Part shown: piece by piece, positions 17,300-26,236 of the stretch
Layout: each line of letters starts with the position of its first letter
How positions within the stretch are numbered: position 1 is the stretch's first letter
Assembly (NCBI RefSeq): GCF_000759025.1
Contig: NZ_JPOS01000098.1
Location: 24,258 to 88,257 of the forward strand
DNA length: 64,000 nucleotides
Direction: 5' to 3'
Origin: Phaeodactylibacter xiamenensis
Lineage (GTDB): Bacteria; Bacteroidota; Bacteroidia; Chitinophagales; Saprospiraceae
Notes under the pieces: model-generated
What the model saw: the letters and a program-made list of their open reading frames with translations, nothing else
What the model was told of the DNA's origin: nothing
Database searches by the model: none
Made by a program: the position numbers and the translations under genes

Positions 17300-17583
17300 T
17301 TATGATAAAGCAGGTTTCAGACCATAAAACGGTGTCGATAAGCTTTGTTCCTTTCGCTTAAAGCACACCAATGCCAGCACACCGAGAAGCAGGATTAAAA
17401 TACCCCTACTGTGAAGAACCTCAGCCGATCTGACATGGCCCGCCCCAAAGTTCCTGAAAAAAAGATAGCCACACTTGATAAATCCCCAAAAGCATCTGCC
17501 ACATACATCAGATAACCGATATTGCTCTTGTACCGAAACAGGGGAAGAAATATGTTATGATAGAAAGTGTAAATCAGGGTATC
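17300..17583 (-). pseudogene. Decayed C-terminal fragment of a DUF5690/MFS-like membrane protein
   Basis: In one frame the minus strand reads DTLIYTFYHNIFLPLFR, then IGYLMYVADAFGDLSSVAIFF and LRFFTVGVF, followed by a stop. In the next frame it continues directly as GILILLLGVLALVCFKRKEQ to a stop at 17300-17302. Together this matches the end of a multi-helix transporter-like protein. The wording resembles DUF5690 proteins, but that is from memory. A stop (TGA) lies just upstream and the other helices are missing. It is therefore a truncated, frameshifted relic. Confidence 0.55.
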
Positions 17584-17833
17584 TCAAAACCAAGGGCTTT
17601 CAAAGCGCTGTAGCATAACGGCAACATGCTGTTTTTTTTTATAAAAATATTTGGCATACACTTGTAAATCAAAAAGATATACTGCTGTTTGCCTATTGGT
17701 GTATCTCTTGGTCAAAAAACAGGAAACAGAATAATCGCCCTGCCTGCTTTCAGTTCCCACCGATTTCCATATTTTTACCAACAACCAAATAAACCGAGGA
17801 GAAACGCTCCTTCAGTCACCAAAATTATAGCTC
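17584..17833. other. Remainder of the 548-base intergenic gap
   Basis: A/T-rich sequence with no gene I can support. A short inverted pair (agcat/atgct) before a run of nine T near 17633-17641 could be a weak terminator. The promoter of the dehydrogenase gene should be here. Confidence 0.35.
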
Positions 17834-19045
17834 ATGAAAATTGGCATTATCCGTGAGGGTAAAATCCCGCCAGACTCCCGCGTTCCGCTCATTCCTGAAC
17901 AATGTGCCTCCATTATGGGAAAGTATGAAGGTGTGGATATCGTCGTTCAGCCTTCCCCGGGGCGCTGCTACCCGGATGAGGCCTACCGGCACCAAAACAT
18001 AAGGCTGACAGAGGATATGCAGTCCTGTCAGGTACTGATGGGCGTCAAGGAAGTGCCCGTTGACCAGCTGATCCCCAACAAAACTTATTTCTTTTTCTCT
18101 CATACCATCAAGGAGCAATCTTATAACCGGAGGCTCCTGCAGGCGGTCCTGGAAAAAAATATCCGCCTGATCGACTACGAAGTCCTGACCGATGACCGGG
18201 GCAAGCGCCTGATTGCCTTTGGTAAATTTGCTGGCATGGTAGGCGCCCATAATGGCATTTTGACGTACGGAAAGCGCACCGGGCTGTTCGACCTGATCCG
18301 CATGAAAGACTGCCTCGATTATGCCGAAGCCCGCCAAATTTATAAACGGATGCAATGGCCCCCTATGAAGGTCGTGCTGACCGGTACCGGACGGGTAGGC
18401 AAAGGTGCGGTCCTCGTTTTGCGCGATATGGGGCTGCGCGAAGTGGAGCCTGATGACTTCCTGAACAACAGCTACGACGAAGCCGTATTCACCGTGCTGG
18501 CCTGCGCCGATTATGCTGCCCGCAAGGACGGAAAGCCCTTTCGAAAGCAGGATTTCTACGAAAACCCAGCTGCTTATAAAAGCATATTCGGGCCCTATGC
18601 TGCCGCGGCCGACGTGATGATCAATGGCATCTACTGGGACAACGAAGCCCCCGCCTTTTTCACAAAAGAAGATATGCAGGCGCCAGACTTCAACATTCAG
18701 GTCATTGCGGATGTAACCTGCGATATTGCACCGGTTTCCTCCATCCCCTCAACCCTGCGGCCCAGTACCATACCGGAGCCCGTCTTCGGTTTTGATCCGT
18801 CTACCGGAACCGAAACGCCCCCTTATCAGCCTGATGCAGTGGACATGATGACGATTGACAACCTGCCTAATGAGCTGCCCCGGGATGCCTCCAAGGCTTT
18901 TGGGCAACAGTTTATGGACTATATTTTGCCCGAACTGTTGAAGCCGGACAGCAAAGTGATAGAGCGGGCTACCGTTGCAGCCGGCGGCAAACTAGGCCCT
19001 CACTTCCAATACCTGAAGGGGTACGTGGAGGACGTAAGTGCCTAA
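17834..19045 (+). CDS. Saccharopine dehydrogenase-like (AlaDH/PNT family) oxidoreductase
   Basis: The 403-residue protein begins with the alanine dehydrogenase/transhydrogenase N-terminal fold ([19 protein letters not shown]). It carries a Rossmann nucleotide motif in [14 protein letters not shown] (about 180-193). Other family marks are [10 protein letters not shown], a DYE motif (near 116) and [22 protein letters not shown] toward the end. This is the pattern of NAD-dependent, lysine-forming saccharopine dehydrogenases and close relatives. The true reaction in this organism could be another reductive amination or its reverse. It is cytoplasmic. Its stop codon interlocks with that of convergent purC (4-base overlap). 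Family is sure, substrate is not. Confidence 0.75.
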   Translation: MKIGIIREGKIPPDSRVPLIPEQCASIMGKYEGVDIVVQPSPGRCYPDEAYRHQNIRLTEDMQSCQVLMGVKEVPVDQLIPNKTYFFFSHTIKEQSYNRRLLQAVLEKNIRLIDYEVLTDDRGKRLIAFGKFAGMVGAHNGILTYGKRTGLFDLIRMKDCLDYAEARQIYKRMQWPPMKVVLTGTGRVGKGAVLVLRDMGLREVEPDDFLNNSYDEAVFTVLACADYAARKDGKPFRKQDFYENPAAYKSIFGPYAAAADVMINGIYWDNEAPAFFTKEDMQAPDFNIQVIADVTCDIAPVSSIPSTLRPSTIPEPVFGFDPSTGTETPPYQPDAVDMMTIDNLPNELPRDASKAFGQQFMDYILPELLKPDSKVIERATVAAGGKLGPHFQYLKGYVEDVSA

Positions 19046-19995
19046 GCTTTTTTCAGGTAAGCCAGGACATTGCGCTCAATGCGGTCTTCAATACCCCTTG
19101 TATCAGTGCGTTCAAAGGTTAGTCCGGTGATGCGCTCATAGAGCTCAATGTACCGCGCTGAGACTTCTTCAATGAATGCATCCGGCATAATGGGCATGAT
19201 CTGGCCCTCTTTGCCCTGAAAGCCGTGCGACATGAGCCACTCACGCACGAATTCCTTGCTGAGCTGTTTCTGCCGCTCGCCTTGTTGCTGCCGCTCATCA
19301 TACCCTTCTGCGTAGTAGTAGCGGGAGCTGTCCGGCGTATGGATTTCATCAATGAGGTAAATCTTACCGTCCCGCTTGCCAAATTCGTACTTCGTGTCCA
19401 CCAATAGCAGCCCTTGCTTTGCAGCCATCTCTGTGCCCCGCTGAAAAAGCGCCCGGGTGTACTGCTCGAGTTGAATGTAGTCGGCTTCGCTCACAATGCC
19501 CTGTGCGATGATCTCTTCCCGGCTGATATCCTCGTCATGCCCTTCCTCTGCTTTGGTCGCAGGAGTGATAATGGGCGCCGGGAACCGGTCGCTTTCCTTC
19601 ATCCCTTCCGGCATAGGGACACCGCACAATTCGCGCTTACCGGATTTGTACTCCCGCCAGGCATGCCCCGCCAGATAACCGCGGATTACCATCTCCACTT
19701 TGAAAGGCTCACAGGCTGCCCCTACTGCCACGTTGGGATCGGGCACGGCCTCCAGCCAGTTGGGCACAATATCGGCTGTAGCCTGCAAAAAATGGGTGGC
19801 GACCTGATTCAGCACCTGCCCTTTGTAAGGAATGGGGCGGGGCAGTACATAATCGAATGCAGAGATACGGTCGGAAGCAACCATTACCAACTTTTCACCT
19901 ACTGTGTAGACATCGCGCACCTTCCCGCGATAAAACGCCGTTTGGCCCGGTAAATTCATATGCGTTTCCAGTACAGCATCAGCTAGATTAGACAT
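19042..19995 (-). CDS. purC: Phosphoribosylaminoimidazole-succinocarboxamide synthase
   Basis: This 317-residue cytoplasmic enzyme of purine synthesis joins CAIR and aspartate using ATP to make SAICAR. Diagnostic motifs include YRGKVRDVY near the N-terminus (ATP-binding, beta strand one), the SAICAR synthetase signature [13 protein letters not shown], and [12 protein letters not shown] followed by [14 protein letters not shown]. Its length fits the longer bacterial/eukaryote-like PurC form. A consensus promoter lies directly upstream, giving a very short leader. purD is found elsewhere in the window, so purine genes are not clustered here. Assignment is firm. Confidence 0.95.
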   Translation of the reverse strand: MSNLADAVLETHMNLPGQTAFYRGKVRDVYTVGEKLVMVASDRISAFDYVLPRPIPYKGQVLNQVATHFLQATADIVPNWLEAVPDPNVAVGAACEPFKVEMVIRGYLAGHAWREYKSGKRELCGVPMPEGMKESDRFPAPIITPATKAEEGHDEDISREEIIAQGIVSEADYIQLEQYTRALFQRGTEMAAKQGLLLVDTKYEFGKRDGKIYLIDEIHTPDSSRYYYAEGYDERQQQGERQKQLSKEFVREWLMSHGFQGKEGQIMPIMPDAFIEEVSARYIELYERITGLTFERTDTRGIEDRIERNVLAYLKKA

Positions 19996-20011
19996 TGGCT
20001 CAGATTTTTGG

Positions 20012-20039
20012 CAAAGGTAAATACAATTTTGAAAGCAAA
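20012..20039 (-). promoter_or_regulatory. Putative promoter of purC
   Basis: On the minus strand, TTTG (20036-20039) is followed after 16 bases by TACCTTTG (20012-20019), an exact match to the Bacteroidota -7 element TAnnTTTG. The purC ATG begins only 17 bases further on. Confidence 0.6.
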
Positions 20040-20140
20040 TTACCCGGAGCCCCCTTCAATCTGCTATATTCAGGTCTTAAAACAGGGAAAAGCGAACCAT
20101 ATACTACTGCGCTTGCCCACTCAAAACCATCGGAAGAATA

Positions 20141-23100
20141 ATGAAAAACCGGACTACAACCCTACTTTTGCTAATCCTTAGCATCCCCGCCTTATTAACG
20201 GCTCAGCAACGTACTTTCCCCGCCGAGCGGAGCACTGCTGAATTTTTAGGCAAAAGCCCTGCCCTTACAGAACTTGCTGACTTCAGCCGGGACCGCACCG
20301 GAAAGGCTAAACTTCGCAAGGTGATCCCAAAGGAAATCCCAAACTTCACCCAGCGCCAGCATATTCCGCGCAACGCCGCAGCTACGGCACTACCTAAGGG
20401 CCCTGACCCCAGATTCGAAGCCCAGCAACTACGCAGCCAAAACCTGATGGTGGAGCCGTCGATCGTATTCGAAGGCATCGACCGGCCAGCCTCCGGTGGA
20501 ATTACCCCTCCAGACCCCTGCGGCGACCTCAATGGCAAGCACTACATCCAAATGGCTAACTCCAGCGGAGGGGCTACTTTGCGCGTCTATGACCTTGAGG
20601 GTAACCTGACCCTTAACCTACCTTCACTCTCTGCACTTTGGGCCGAGTTTGGTGTTTCCGGCCTCGGCGACCCCATCGTGCTCTGGGACCATGCCGCAGA
20701 ACGGTGGATGATCTCGGAATTCCAGGATTTTGGGGGCAATGCCCTCCTCGTGGCTGTCTCAGTGACGGATGACCCGGCGGGCGAGTGGTATGCCTACCGC
20801 TTTCAAACGCCAAGCTTCCCGGATTATCCCAAGTATTCCATTTGGCATAACGCCTACCTCGTCACCACCAACGAGCCTTCTGATGATAATGTGCCGATCT
20901 ATGCCCTGGAGCGCGGAGCCATGCTTCAGGGAGCCGAACCCGGTGTGCAGCGCCTGGGCATCCCAAAATTTCCCGGCGGAGGTTTCCAGGTCGCTACCCC
21001 GGTAGACTGGGACGGCAACAATCCTCCACCTACTGATGCACCTGGCTACGTGGTAAGAATGTACGATGATGCCTGGGATGGCGGGCAGGATAAAGTGGAA
21101 TTGTGGGAAGTCCACCTCGACTGGGCAGATGATGCCGCCAACTTTGTGTCTGGCCCCTCAGATATGGTTGGGGCGCCCTTTGATGCTGAAATCTGCCCCA
21201 ACGGAAGCTTCTTTGACTGCATAGAACAACCGAACGGGCAACTGGTGGACGGCCTTAAGGACATCATTCTCCATCGGGTGCCCTACCTCAACTTCGGCTC
21301 CCACGAATCCATCCTCCTTCATTTCGCGGTGGATGTAGACGGCATGGACCGGGCGGGGCTGCGCTGGATGGAGCTCCGGAAGAGCGGCAACAGTGACTGG
21401 TCCATTTACCAGGAAGGCACCTACAGTAAAGATGACGGGTTAAGCCGGTTTGCCGGTGGTATTTCCATGGATTTCAACGGCAACATCCTCATGGCCTATT
21501 CTGTTGGCGGGCCCACCCGGGACCTCTCCCTGCGTTACACCGGCCGCCTCAACGGAGACCCCCTGGGCATCATGACGGTGGAAGAATACGAATTTGCCGA
21601 AGGGCTCAGCTCACAGAATGGTGCCCGCTGGGGAGACTATGCGGCTATGGCCATTGACCCCCTGACCGGTACCGATTTCTGGTTCACCGGCGAATACATG
21701 GGGCCGGATGGGCTTTGGAGTACCAAAATCATGTCTGCAAAGCTCCGCCGGGACTCCAACGATGTGGGTATCCAAGCCCTCACCTCACCGCAGTCCTCCG
21801 GCTACCTCACTGATGCAGAACCGGTGCAGGTAGCCGTGCGGAATTTTGGCTACAAGCCTATGTCTGGCTACACCGTAGGCTTCCAGTTTGAAAACGGTAT
21901 GGTTTTCACCGATACCATTATGGATACGCTCGCCTCAGACAGCGTGTACCTTCATACGTTTGCGGAAACCGTAAATATGACGCCGATCGACTCTTATGAT
22001 TTTCTGCTTTTCACCAGCCACCCGCTGGATACCGCTAACTTTAACGATACCCTCCGGGTGCAGGTAGAACAGCTCCCCCGTAATGATGTCGCCATTGCCG
22101 AAGTGCTGGGCCTTGAGCAGAATGTCTGCGACACCTCAGCCCTGGTTGAGATTGTCATTCAGAATGCCGGCGTGGATACCCTCTTCTCTGCCTTTATCTC
22201 CACCGGGCTAAATGGAATGATTGGTGATGATATCGAATGGGAAGGCAGTCTGGCTCCCGGAGCCACAGAAACCATCGTTATTGAGCTTTCACCACTTAAC
22301 AACGGCATCAACGAATTTGCCGTAAGCGTGGGCTTCCCCAATGAGGTCAATGACGAAAATCAGACCAACGACAGCCGGGAAATACAGTTTGAAGCGGTAC
22401 TCGATGGGCAGGAAGTTACCGTGCGCCTGCTGACAGACTCCTATCCGGAGGAAACCTCTTGGGAAATCCGTGACCTTATGGGTAATATTATCGCCGAAGG
22501 AGGGCCCTATGAGGAACAAATCACGCTGGAAGAAGCCAAATTTTGCCTGCCAGATGCCTGTTACCTGTTTATCCTCTATGACAGCTGGGGCGACGGCCTG
22601 ATCGGCCCACCTGCCGGTGATTTTGAAATCGTTGATGGAGAAGGAAACATCCTTGCCCAACTTGGGGACGACATCAACTTTGGCACACAGACACAGCGTA
22701 CCTTCTGCGCAACCTTCAGCTGCCTCCTCTCCATTGACCCATCAATAGTTAATGAGTCTGCGCCTGGTGCAGAGGACGGCAGCATCATCCTCAACCTCTC
22801 CAACGGAATAGAGAACTTTGAATACAGTATCAATGGCGGAGACACTTTCCAGAGCAGTCCGGTATTTTCTAATCTCCCCGGCGGAACGTACGAGTGTGTG
22901 GGCCGGGATGTCAATGGCTGCCTGGCAGATACAATTGTGACCCTGGCAACCTGCGCCCTTGAGCTGTCGGCGGAGGTTACTAATGCTACCGAGGGCCAGC
23001 CAAACGGCAGTATTCTGGTCAATGTAAACGGCGGGCAAGGCGACCTGACTTACCAAATTGGCAATGGCACCCTTCAAGACAGTAATTTATTTGAAGGGCT

Positions 23101-23458
23101 AGCCCCCGGTAACTATACGATCAGGGTACGCGACGGAGCAGGGTGTGAGCAAAGCCTGCTGGTAATGGTCGAGATGACCTCTTCCCTTAGTCACACCTTC
23201 TTCGGAAAAGAAGTGAAGCTTTATCCTAACCCAACCGATGGCTTTGTGCAGGTGGAAATCCGCGGACTGGACAATACTAATTTCCTGCCTGTCCGGATTA
23301 TCAATACCTCAGGACAGACGGTACGGCATGCCCGGCTGGTCAACTATGGCGAAATTACCCGCGGCATTGTATCTTTGTATGACCTGCCAGCCGGCACTTA
23401 CTTTTTACGGTTTGAGCATGAAGAACTGCCCAGGCTGTTTAAAGCTGTTAAGCAATAA
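20141..23458 (+). CDS. Large secreted T9SS protein with SprB-like repeats
   Basis: The 1105-residue product starts with a signal peptide (about 1-21, ending LLTAQ). A large N-terminal domain (about 110-560) has GGITPPDPCGDLNGKHYIQMAN and GDPIVLWDHAAERWMISEF, motifs seen in Bacteroidota exoproteins with a propeller-like fold. Ig-like stretches follow (about 545-760), then a segment with CYLFILYDSWGDGLIGPP. Two SprB-like repeats lie at about 864-1009 (FEYSINGGDTFQSSP...LPGGTYE, and a second copy ending LAPGNYTIRVRDGAGC). The C-terminal T9SS sorting domain spans 1024-1105 (KLYPNPTDGFVQVEI ... LPAGTYFLRF). It is expected at the surface, perhaps in adhesion or gliding. A terminator hairpin follows. 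Confidence 0.82.
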   Translation: MKNRTTTLLLLILSIPALLTAQQRTFPAERSTAEFLGKSPALTELADFSRDRTGKAKLRKVIPKEIPNFTQRQHIPRNAAATALPKGPDPRFEAQQLRSQNLMVEPSIVFEGIDRPASGGITPPDPCGDLNGKHYIQMANSSGGATLRVYDLEGNLTLNLPSLSALWAEFGVSGLGDPIVLWDHAAERWMISEFQDFGGNALLVAVSVTDDPAGEWYAYRFQTPSFPDYPKYSIWHNAYLVTTNEPSDDNVPIYALERGAMLQGAEPGVQRLGIPKFPGGGFQVATPVDWDGNNPPPTDAPGYVVRMYDDAWDGGQDKVELWEVHLDWADDAANFVSGPSDMVGAPFDAEICPNGSFFDCIEQPNGQLVDGLKDIILHRVPYLNFGSHESILLHFAVDVDGMDRAGLRWMELRKSGNSDWSIYQEGTYSKDDGLSRFAGGISMDFNGNILMAYSVGGPTRDLSLRYTGRLNGDPLGIMTVEEYEFAEGLSSQNGARWGDYAAMAIDPLTGTDFWFTGEYMGPDGLWSTKIMSAKLRRDSNDVGIQALTSPQSSGYLTDAEPVQVAVRNFGYKPMSGYTVGFQFENGMVFTDTIMDTLASDSVYLHTFAETVNMTPIDSYDFLLFTSHPLDTANFNDTLRVQVEQLPRNDVAIAEVLGLEQNVCDTSALVEIVIQNAGVDTLFSAFISTGLNGMIGDDIEWEGSLAPGATETIVIELSPLNNGINEFAVSVGFPNEVNDENQTNDSREIQFEAVLDGQEVTVRLLTDSYPEETSWEIRDLMGNIIAEGGPYEEQITLEEAKFCLPDACYLFILYDSWGDGLIGPPAGDFEIVDGEGNILAQLGDDINFGTQTQRTFCATFSCLLSIDPSIVNESAPGAEDGSIILNLSNGIENFEYSINGGDTFQSSPVFSNLPGGTYECVGRDVNGCLADTIVTLATCALELSAEVTNATEGQPNGSILVNVNGGQGDLTYQIGNGTLQDSNLFEGLAPGNYTIRVRDGAGCEQSLLVMVEMTSSLSHTFFGKEVKLYPNPTDGFVQVEIRGLDNTNFLPVRIINTSGQTVRHARLVNYGEITRGIVSLYDLPAGTYFLRFEHEELPRLFKAVKQ

Positions 23459-23465
23459 AATACAG

Positions 23466-23503
23466 AGGATAACAGAGGCTGGCTAAAAGGTCGCTGTTAT
23501 CCT
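23466..23503 (+). terminator. Terminator after the SprB-repeat T9SS gene
   Basis: A 10-bp stem, aggataacag (23466-23475) with ctgttatcct (23494-23503), is followed by ttgtttg. It lies just after the stop codon at 23458. Confidence 0.6.
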
Positions 23504-23544
23504 TTGTTTGATTTACATAAACCCCAAAATTCAAACCATTTATC

Positions 23545-23979
23545 ATGCGAAAACTAATCCTGGTTATTGTCTTATTTACCGCTTCCAAAAGCCTCCTTAG
23601 TGCACAAACTGATGTCAGTATCTCGCCATTTGGCCTGCTGATTCCAGCCTTTGTTGGGACAGTAGAAGTCCCCGTCGCTGATTACATTGGGCTCGAAGGC
23701 TATCTCCTGGCAATTGAAGGTGGTGCTGTTGCCAACCTGAATGGCCGTTACTACCTAAATCCCAAACGGGGCTACGATGGATTCAACATCGGCATCTTCG
23801 TTGGAGGGGCTACGGAATTAGGTGTCGGGCCAGGCTTTACCTTTGGTTATAAGACTGTTTCTGAAAGGGGGTTACTCTTTGATGTGGGCTTTGGTATCGG
23901 GCGTTCACTCTCGGATGGAGGCCTGCCATTGCCCTATGCGAAACTCAACTTTGGCTACCGTTTTCAAAAGAGGGACTGA
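23545..23979 (+). CDS. Small outer-membrane beta-barrel-like protein
   Basis: This 144-residue protein has a signal peptide (about 1-20, ending LLSAQ). A run of alternating Gly/aromatic strands follows (GLEGYLLAIEGGAVANLNGRYYLN cut by turns, then FNIGIFVGGATELGVGPGFTFGY). It ends with a C-terminal aromatic strand (KLNFGYRF). This is typical of small eight-strand outer-membrane barrels of the DUF3575 sort. Its stop overlaps the start of pxpA by one base, so the two are translationally coupled. That link to 5-oxoproline use is curious; the barrel might be a porin-like or structural partner. Function is not established. Confidence 0.6.
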   Translation: MRKLILVIVLFTASKSLLSAQTDVSISPFGLLIPAFVGTVEVPVADYIGLEGYLLAIEGGAVANLNGRYYLNPKRGYDGFNIGIFVGGATELGVGPGFTFGYKTVSERGLLFDVGFGIGRSLSDGGLPLPYAKLNFGYRFQKRD

Positions 23980-24737
23980 TGCGGCATGCGGCAGACCTTA
24001 ACGCCGACCTGGGCGAAAGCACCCGCACCAAACGCTTCCCGCACGAAGCGGAGATCTTTCCCTACCTGTCCTCCTGCAATATCGCCTGCGGTTTCCATGG
24101 TGGAGACCCGGTCTACATGGAAAAGGCTATCCGGCAGGCTCTAAAACATGGCTTACGCATCGGTGCCCACCCCTCCTACCCCGGCCGGGAAAACTTTGGC
24201 CGGATGCCTATGGAGTTACCGGAAGCGGAGCTACAGGCGATGCTCCGTTATCAGGTCAGTGCCCTTAAAGGTATGGTGGAAAGTCTCGGTGGGCAATTGT
24301 CGTATGTCAAACCCCACGGTGCGCTGTACCACACACTCTGCAGGGATGAAAGGCAGGCTCAGCTCGCTGTGGCGGTCTTCCATTCCATTGACCCTAATTT
24401 ACAAGTGATGGGGCTACCTGATTCTGCACTTGCCCGGTCTGCCAGCGATGCCGGTTTGGGCTATATCCGGGAAGGCTTTGCCGACCGCCGCTATGCCGCC
24501 GACGGGCAGTTGCTGAGCAGAAAGCAATCAGGGGCAGTCCTCCGCGACCCTGCTAAAGTCGTCGAACAAGTCCGCCAAATCCTGATGGAAGGGATGGTCA
24601 CCAGCAATACCGGTGCCCGCCTGCCTCTTCAGGTCGATAGCCTCTGCATACACGGAGATAACCCCATGGCTGTACCCATACTGCAGGCACTCGACCACTT
24701 TTTCCGGCAATCGGGCATTCAAAAAGGCAACCTATGA
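23979..24737 (+). CDS. pxpA: 5-oxoprolinase subunit A (LamB/YcsF family)
   Basis: The 252-residue protein carries the LamB/YcsF signature motifs LNADLGES near the N-terminus, NIACGFHGGDP, IGAHPSYPGRENFGRMPM, YVKPHGALYH and REGFADRRY. With PxpB and PxpC it forms the prokaryotic ATP-dependent 5-oxoprolinase, which opens 5-oxoproline (pyroglutamate) to glutamate. The acidic and histidine residues in these motifs are intact. It overlaps the upstream barrel gene by one base and pxpB by four (ATGA), so the genes form a tight operon. Length is normal. Confidence 0.95.
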   Translation: MRHAADLNADLGESTRTKRFPHEAEIFPYLSSCNIACGFHGGDPVYMEKAIRQALKHGLRIGAHPSYPGRENFGRMPMELPEAELQAMLRYQVSALKGMVESLGGQLSYVKPHGALYHTLCRDERQAQLAVAVFHSIDPNLQVMGLPDSALARSASDAGLGYIREGFADRRYAADGQLLSRKQSGAVLRDPAKVVEQVRQILMEGMVTSNTGARLPLQVDSLCIHGDNPMAVPILQALDHFFRQSGIQKGNL

Positions 24738-25363
24738 CCCTCCAACCCTTTGGCGACCGTGCGCTGCTCATCAACTGGGAGCAACGCATAGACCCGGAGC
24801 TAAATGCCAAAGTGCATGCCTGGCAGCAAGCCATTGAGCAAGCGGCTATCAAAGGTGTGGAGTACAGTATTCCGGCCTACTGCTCCCTTACCGTGGTGTT
24901 CAATCCTATGCAAATTGCATTCGATACACTGGCTGAAAAAATCCAGGCTTTAAAAATCCCCGAACCATCTACCCGGCATGCCGGGCGTACCCTCGAAATC
25001 CCGGTGGATTACAATGGCGCCGATCTGCCGGAAGTCGCACAGCGCACCGGCCTTTCCGAACCGGAGCTCATCAGCCTGCACAGCAATCGTCCCTACCGGG
25101 TTTACCTGATTGGTTTTCTACCGGGCTTTCCCTATCTGGGCCCATTGCCGGAAGCCCTCCACTGCCCACGCAAACAAACACCCCGGCAGTCCGTCCCCGC
25201 TGGAGCCGTTGGGCTGGCCGGGGCACAAACTGGCATTTATCCCTTTGAAGCACCGGGCGGATGGCAAATCATTGGGCAAACCTCCCTAAAAGTATTTGAT
25301 GCCGAATCTGAGGATCCCTTCCTGCTGCGCCCCGGCGATACTGTCATTTTCAAACCGGTCTGA
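24734..25363 (+). CDS. pxpB: 5-oxoprolinase subunit B (KipI-like)
   Basis: The 209-residue protein is a KipI/AHS1 family member. It has the N-terminal PFGDRALLINW, the central YRVYLIGFLPGFPYLG, and the C-terminal RQSVPAGAVGLAGAQTGIYPFEAPGGWQIIG motifs (each shown in part). It partners PxpC in the ATP-dependent step of 5-oxoproline hydrolysis. In Bacillus the homologue KipI was first known as an inhibitor of the sporulation kinase KinA, which is unlikely to be relevant here. The start overlaps pxpA by four bases and pxpC begins three bases after its stop. Confidence 0.93.
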   Translation: MTLQPFGDRALLINWEQRIDPELNAKVHAWQQAIEQAAIKGVEYSIPAYCSLTVVFNPMQIAFDTLAEKIQALKIPEPSTRHAGRTLEIPVDYNGADLPEVAQRTGLSEPELISLHSNRPYRVYLIGFLPGFPYLGPLPEALHCPRKQTPRQSVPAGAVGLAGAQTGIYPFEAPGGWQIIGQTSLKVFDAESEDPFLLRPGDTVIFKPV

Positions 25364-25366
25364 CCT

Positions 25367-26236
25367 ATGCTGGAAGTAGAAATCATATCGACCGGATTGT
25401 TTGATACGCTACAGGATGAAGGGCGTCCCGGCTATCAGTCACAAGGCGTGCCTTTGGGTGGTGCCATGGACCGGCAATCCGCAGCCCTGGCCAACCAATT
25501 GGTGGGCAATCCTCTTGGCACGCCGGTGGTGGAAAGCACACTCCTGGGCCCACGGCTCCGCTTTCTCGGTCCGGCACAGATTGCGCTGACGGGAGCATTG
25601 GTCCGCCCTACCCTAAATGGGCATCCCATGCCTCGTTACACTACCGTAAATGTATCTCCTGAGGCCATTCTTAATATCGGAAGCATGAAGCAGGGTTGCC
25701 GTACCTATCTCGCCATCCGAGGTGATTGGCGGGTACAAAAATGGCTGGGCAGTTGCAGCCCGCCACCTTATCAGTCTGAGGTGCTTACACCAGATAGCCA
25801 ACTGCAACCTGGCCAGCTTTTGAAGATTCAGAACACTCCGAATATCGAAATCCGGCAGTTTCCGCCACAGGATCACCCCATTTTTCCAAAAATCTGTGAA
25901 GTCAGGGTCTTTCCCGGGCCGGAGTGGGGGGCTTTTTCCGACTCAGCCAGGCAGTCCTTCCTGACTCAGCCCTTTACCCTAAGCAAAGATTCCAACCGGA
26001 TGGGGCTGCGCCTAAAAGAACAATTACCGGAAGCAGAACACCTGCCCGGGCTCCTTTCTTCTGCTGTGCTGCCGGGAACAGTGCAAGTCCCGCCCTCTGG
26101 CCAGCCCATTATCCTGATGGCGGATGCACAGACGACCGGTGGCTACCTGCGGATTGCACAGGTCTCCACCAACGACTTACCCATACTGGCACAATGCCGC
26201 CCCGGAGATCAGGTTCAATTCAGGCTTCACGTTTAA
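25367..26236 (+). CDS. pxpC: 5-oxoprolinase subunit C (KipA-like, AHS2 family)
   Basis: The 289-residue protein is a KipA/AHS2 (biotin-dependent carboxyltransferase-like) member. It has GLFDTLQDEGRPGYQSQGVP near the N-terminus, GAMDRQSAALANQLVGNP, a central RVFPGPEW, then SNRMGLRL and the closing PPSGQPIILMADAQTTGGY. It forms the PxpBC complex. It is the last gene of the barrel-pxpA-pxpB-pxpC unit. Its stop codon interlocks with that of the convergent beta-helix gene (4-base overlap), so transcription of the two strands must meet here. The family is certain. Confidence 0.93.
   Translation: MLEVEIISTGLFDTLQDEGRPGYQSQGVPLGGAMDRQSAALANQLVGNPLGTPVVESTLLGPRLRFLGPAQIALTGALVRPTLNGHPMPRYTTVNVSPEAILNIGSMKQGCRTYLAIRGDWRVQKWLGSCSPPPYQSEVLTPDSQLQPGQLLKIQNTPNIEIRQFPPQDHPIFPKICEVRVFPGPEWGAFSDSARQSFLTQPFTLSKDSNRMGLRLKEQLPEAEHLPGLLSSAVLPGTVQVPPSGQPIILMADAQTTGGYLRIAQVSTNDLPILAQCRPGDQVQFRLHV

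Noticed and set aside
17584..17784. A 66-residue minus-strand frame upstream of the decayed transporter fragment
   Set aside because: No start signal, no family resemblance, and A/T-rich content. It ends directly at the stop before the relic but does not read as part of it.
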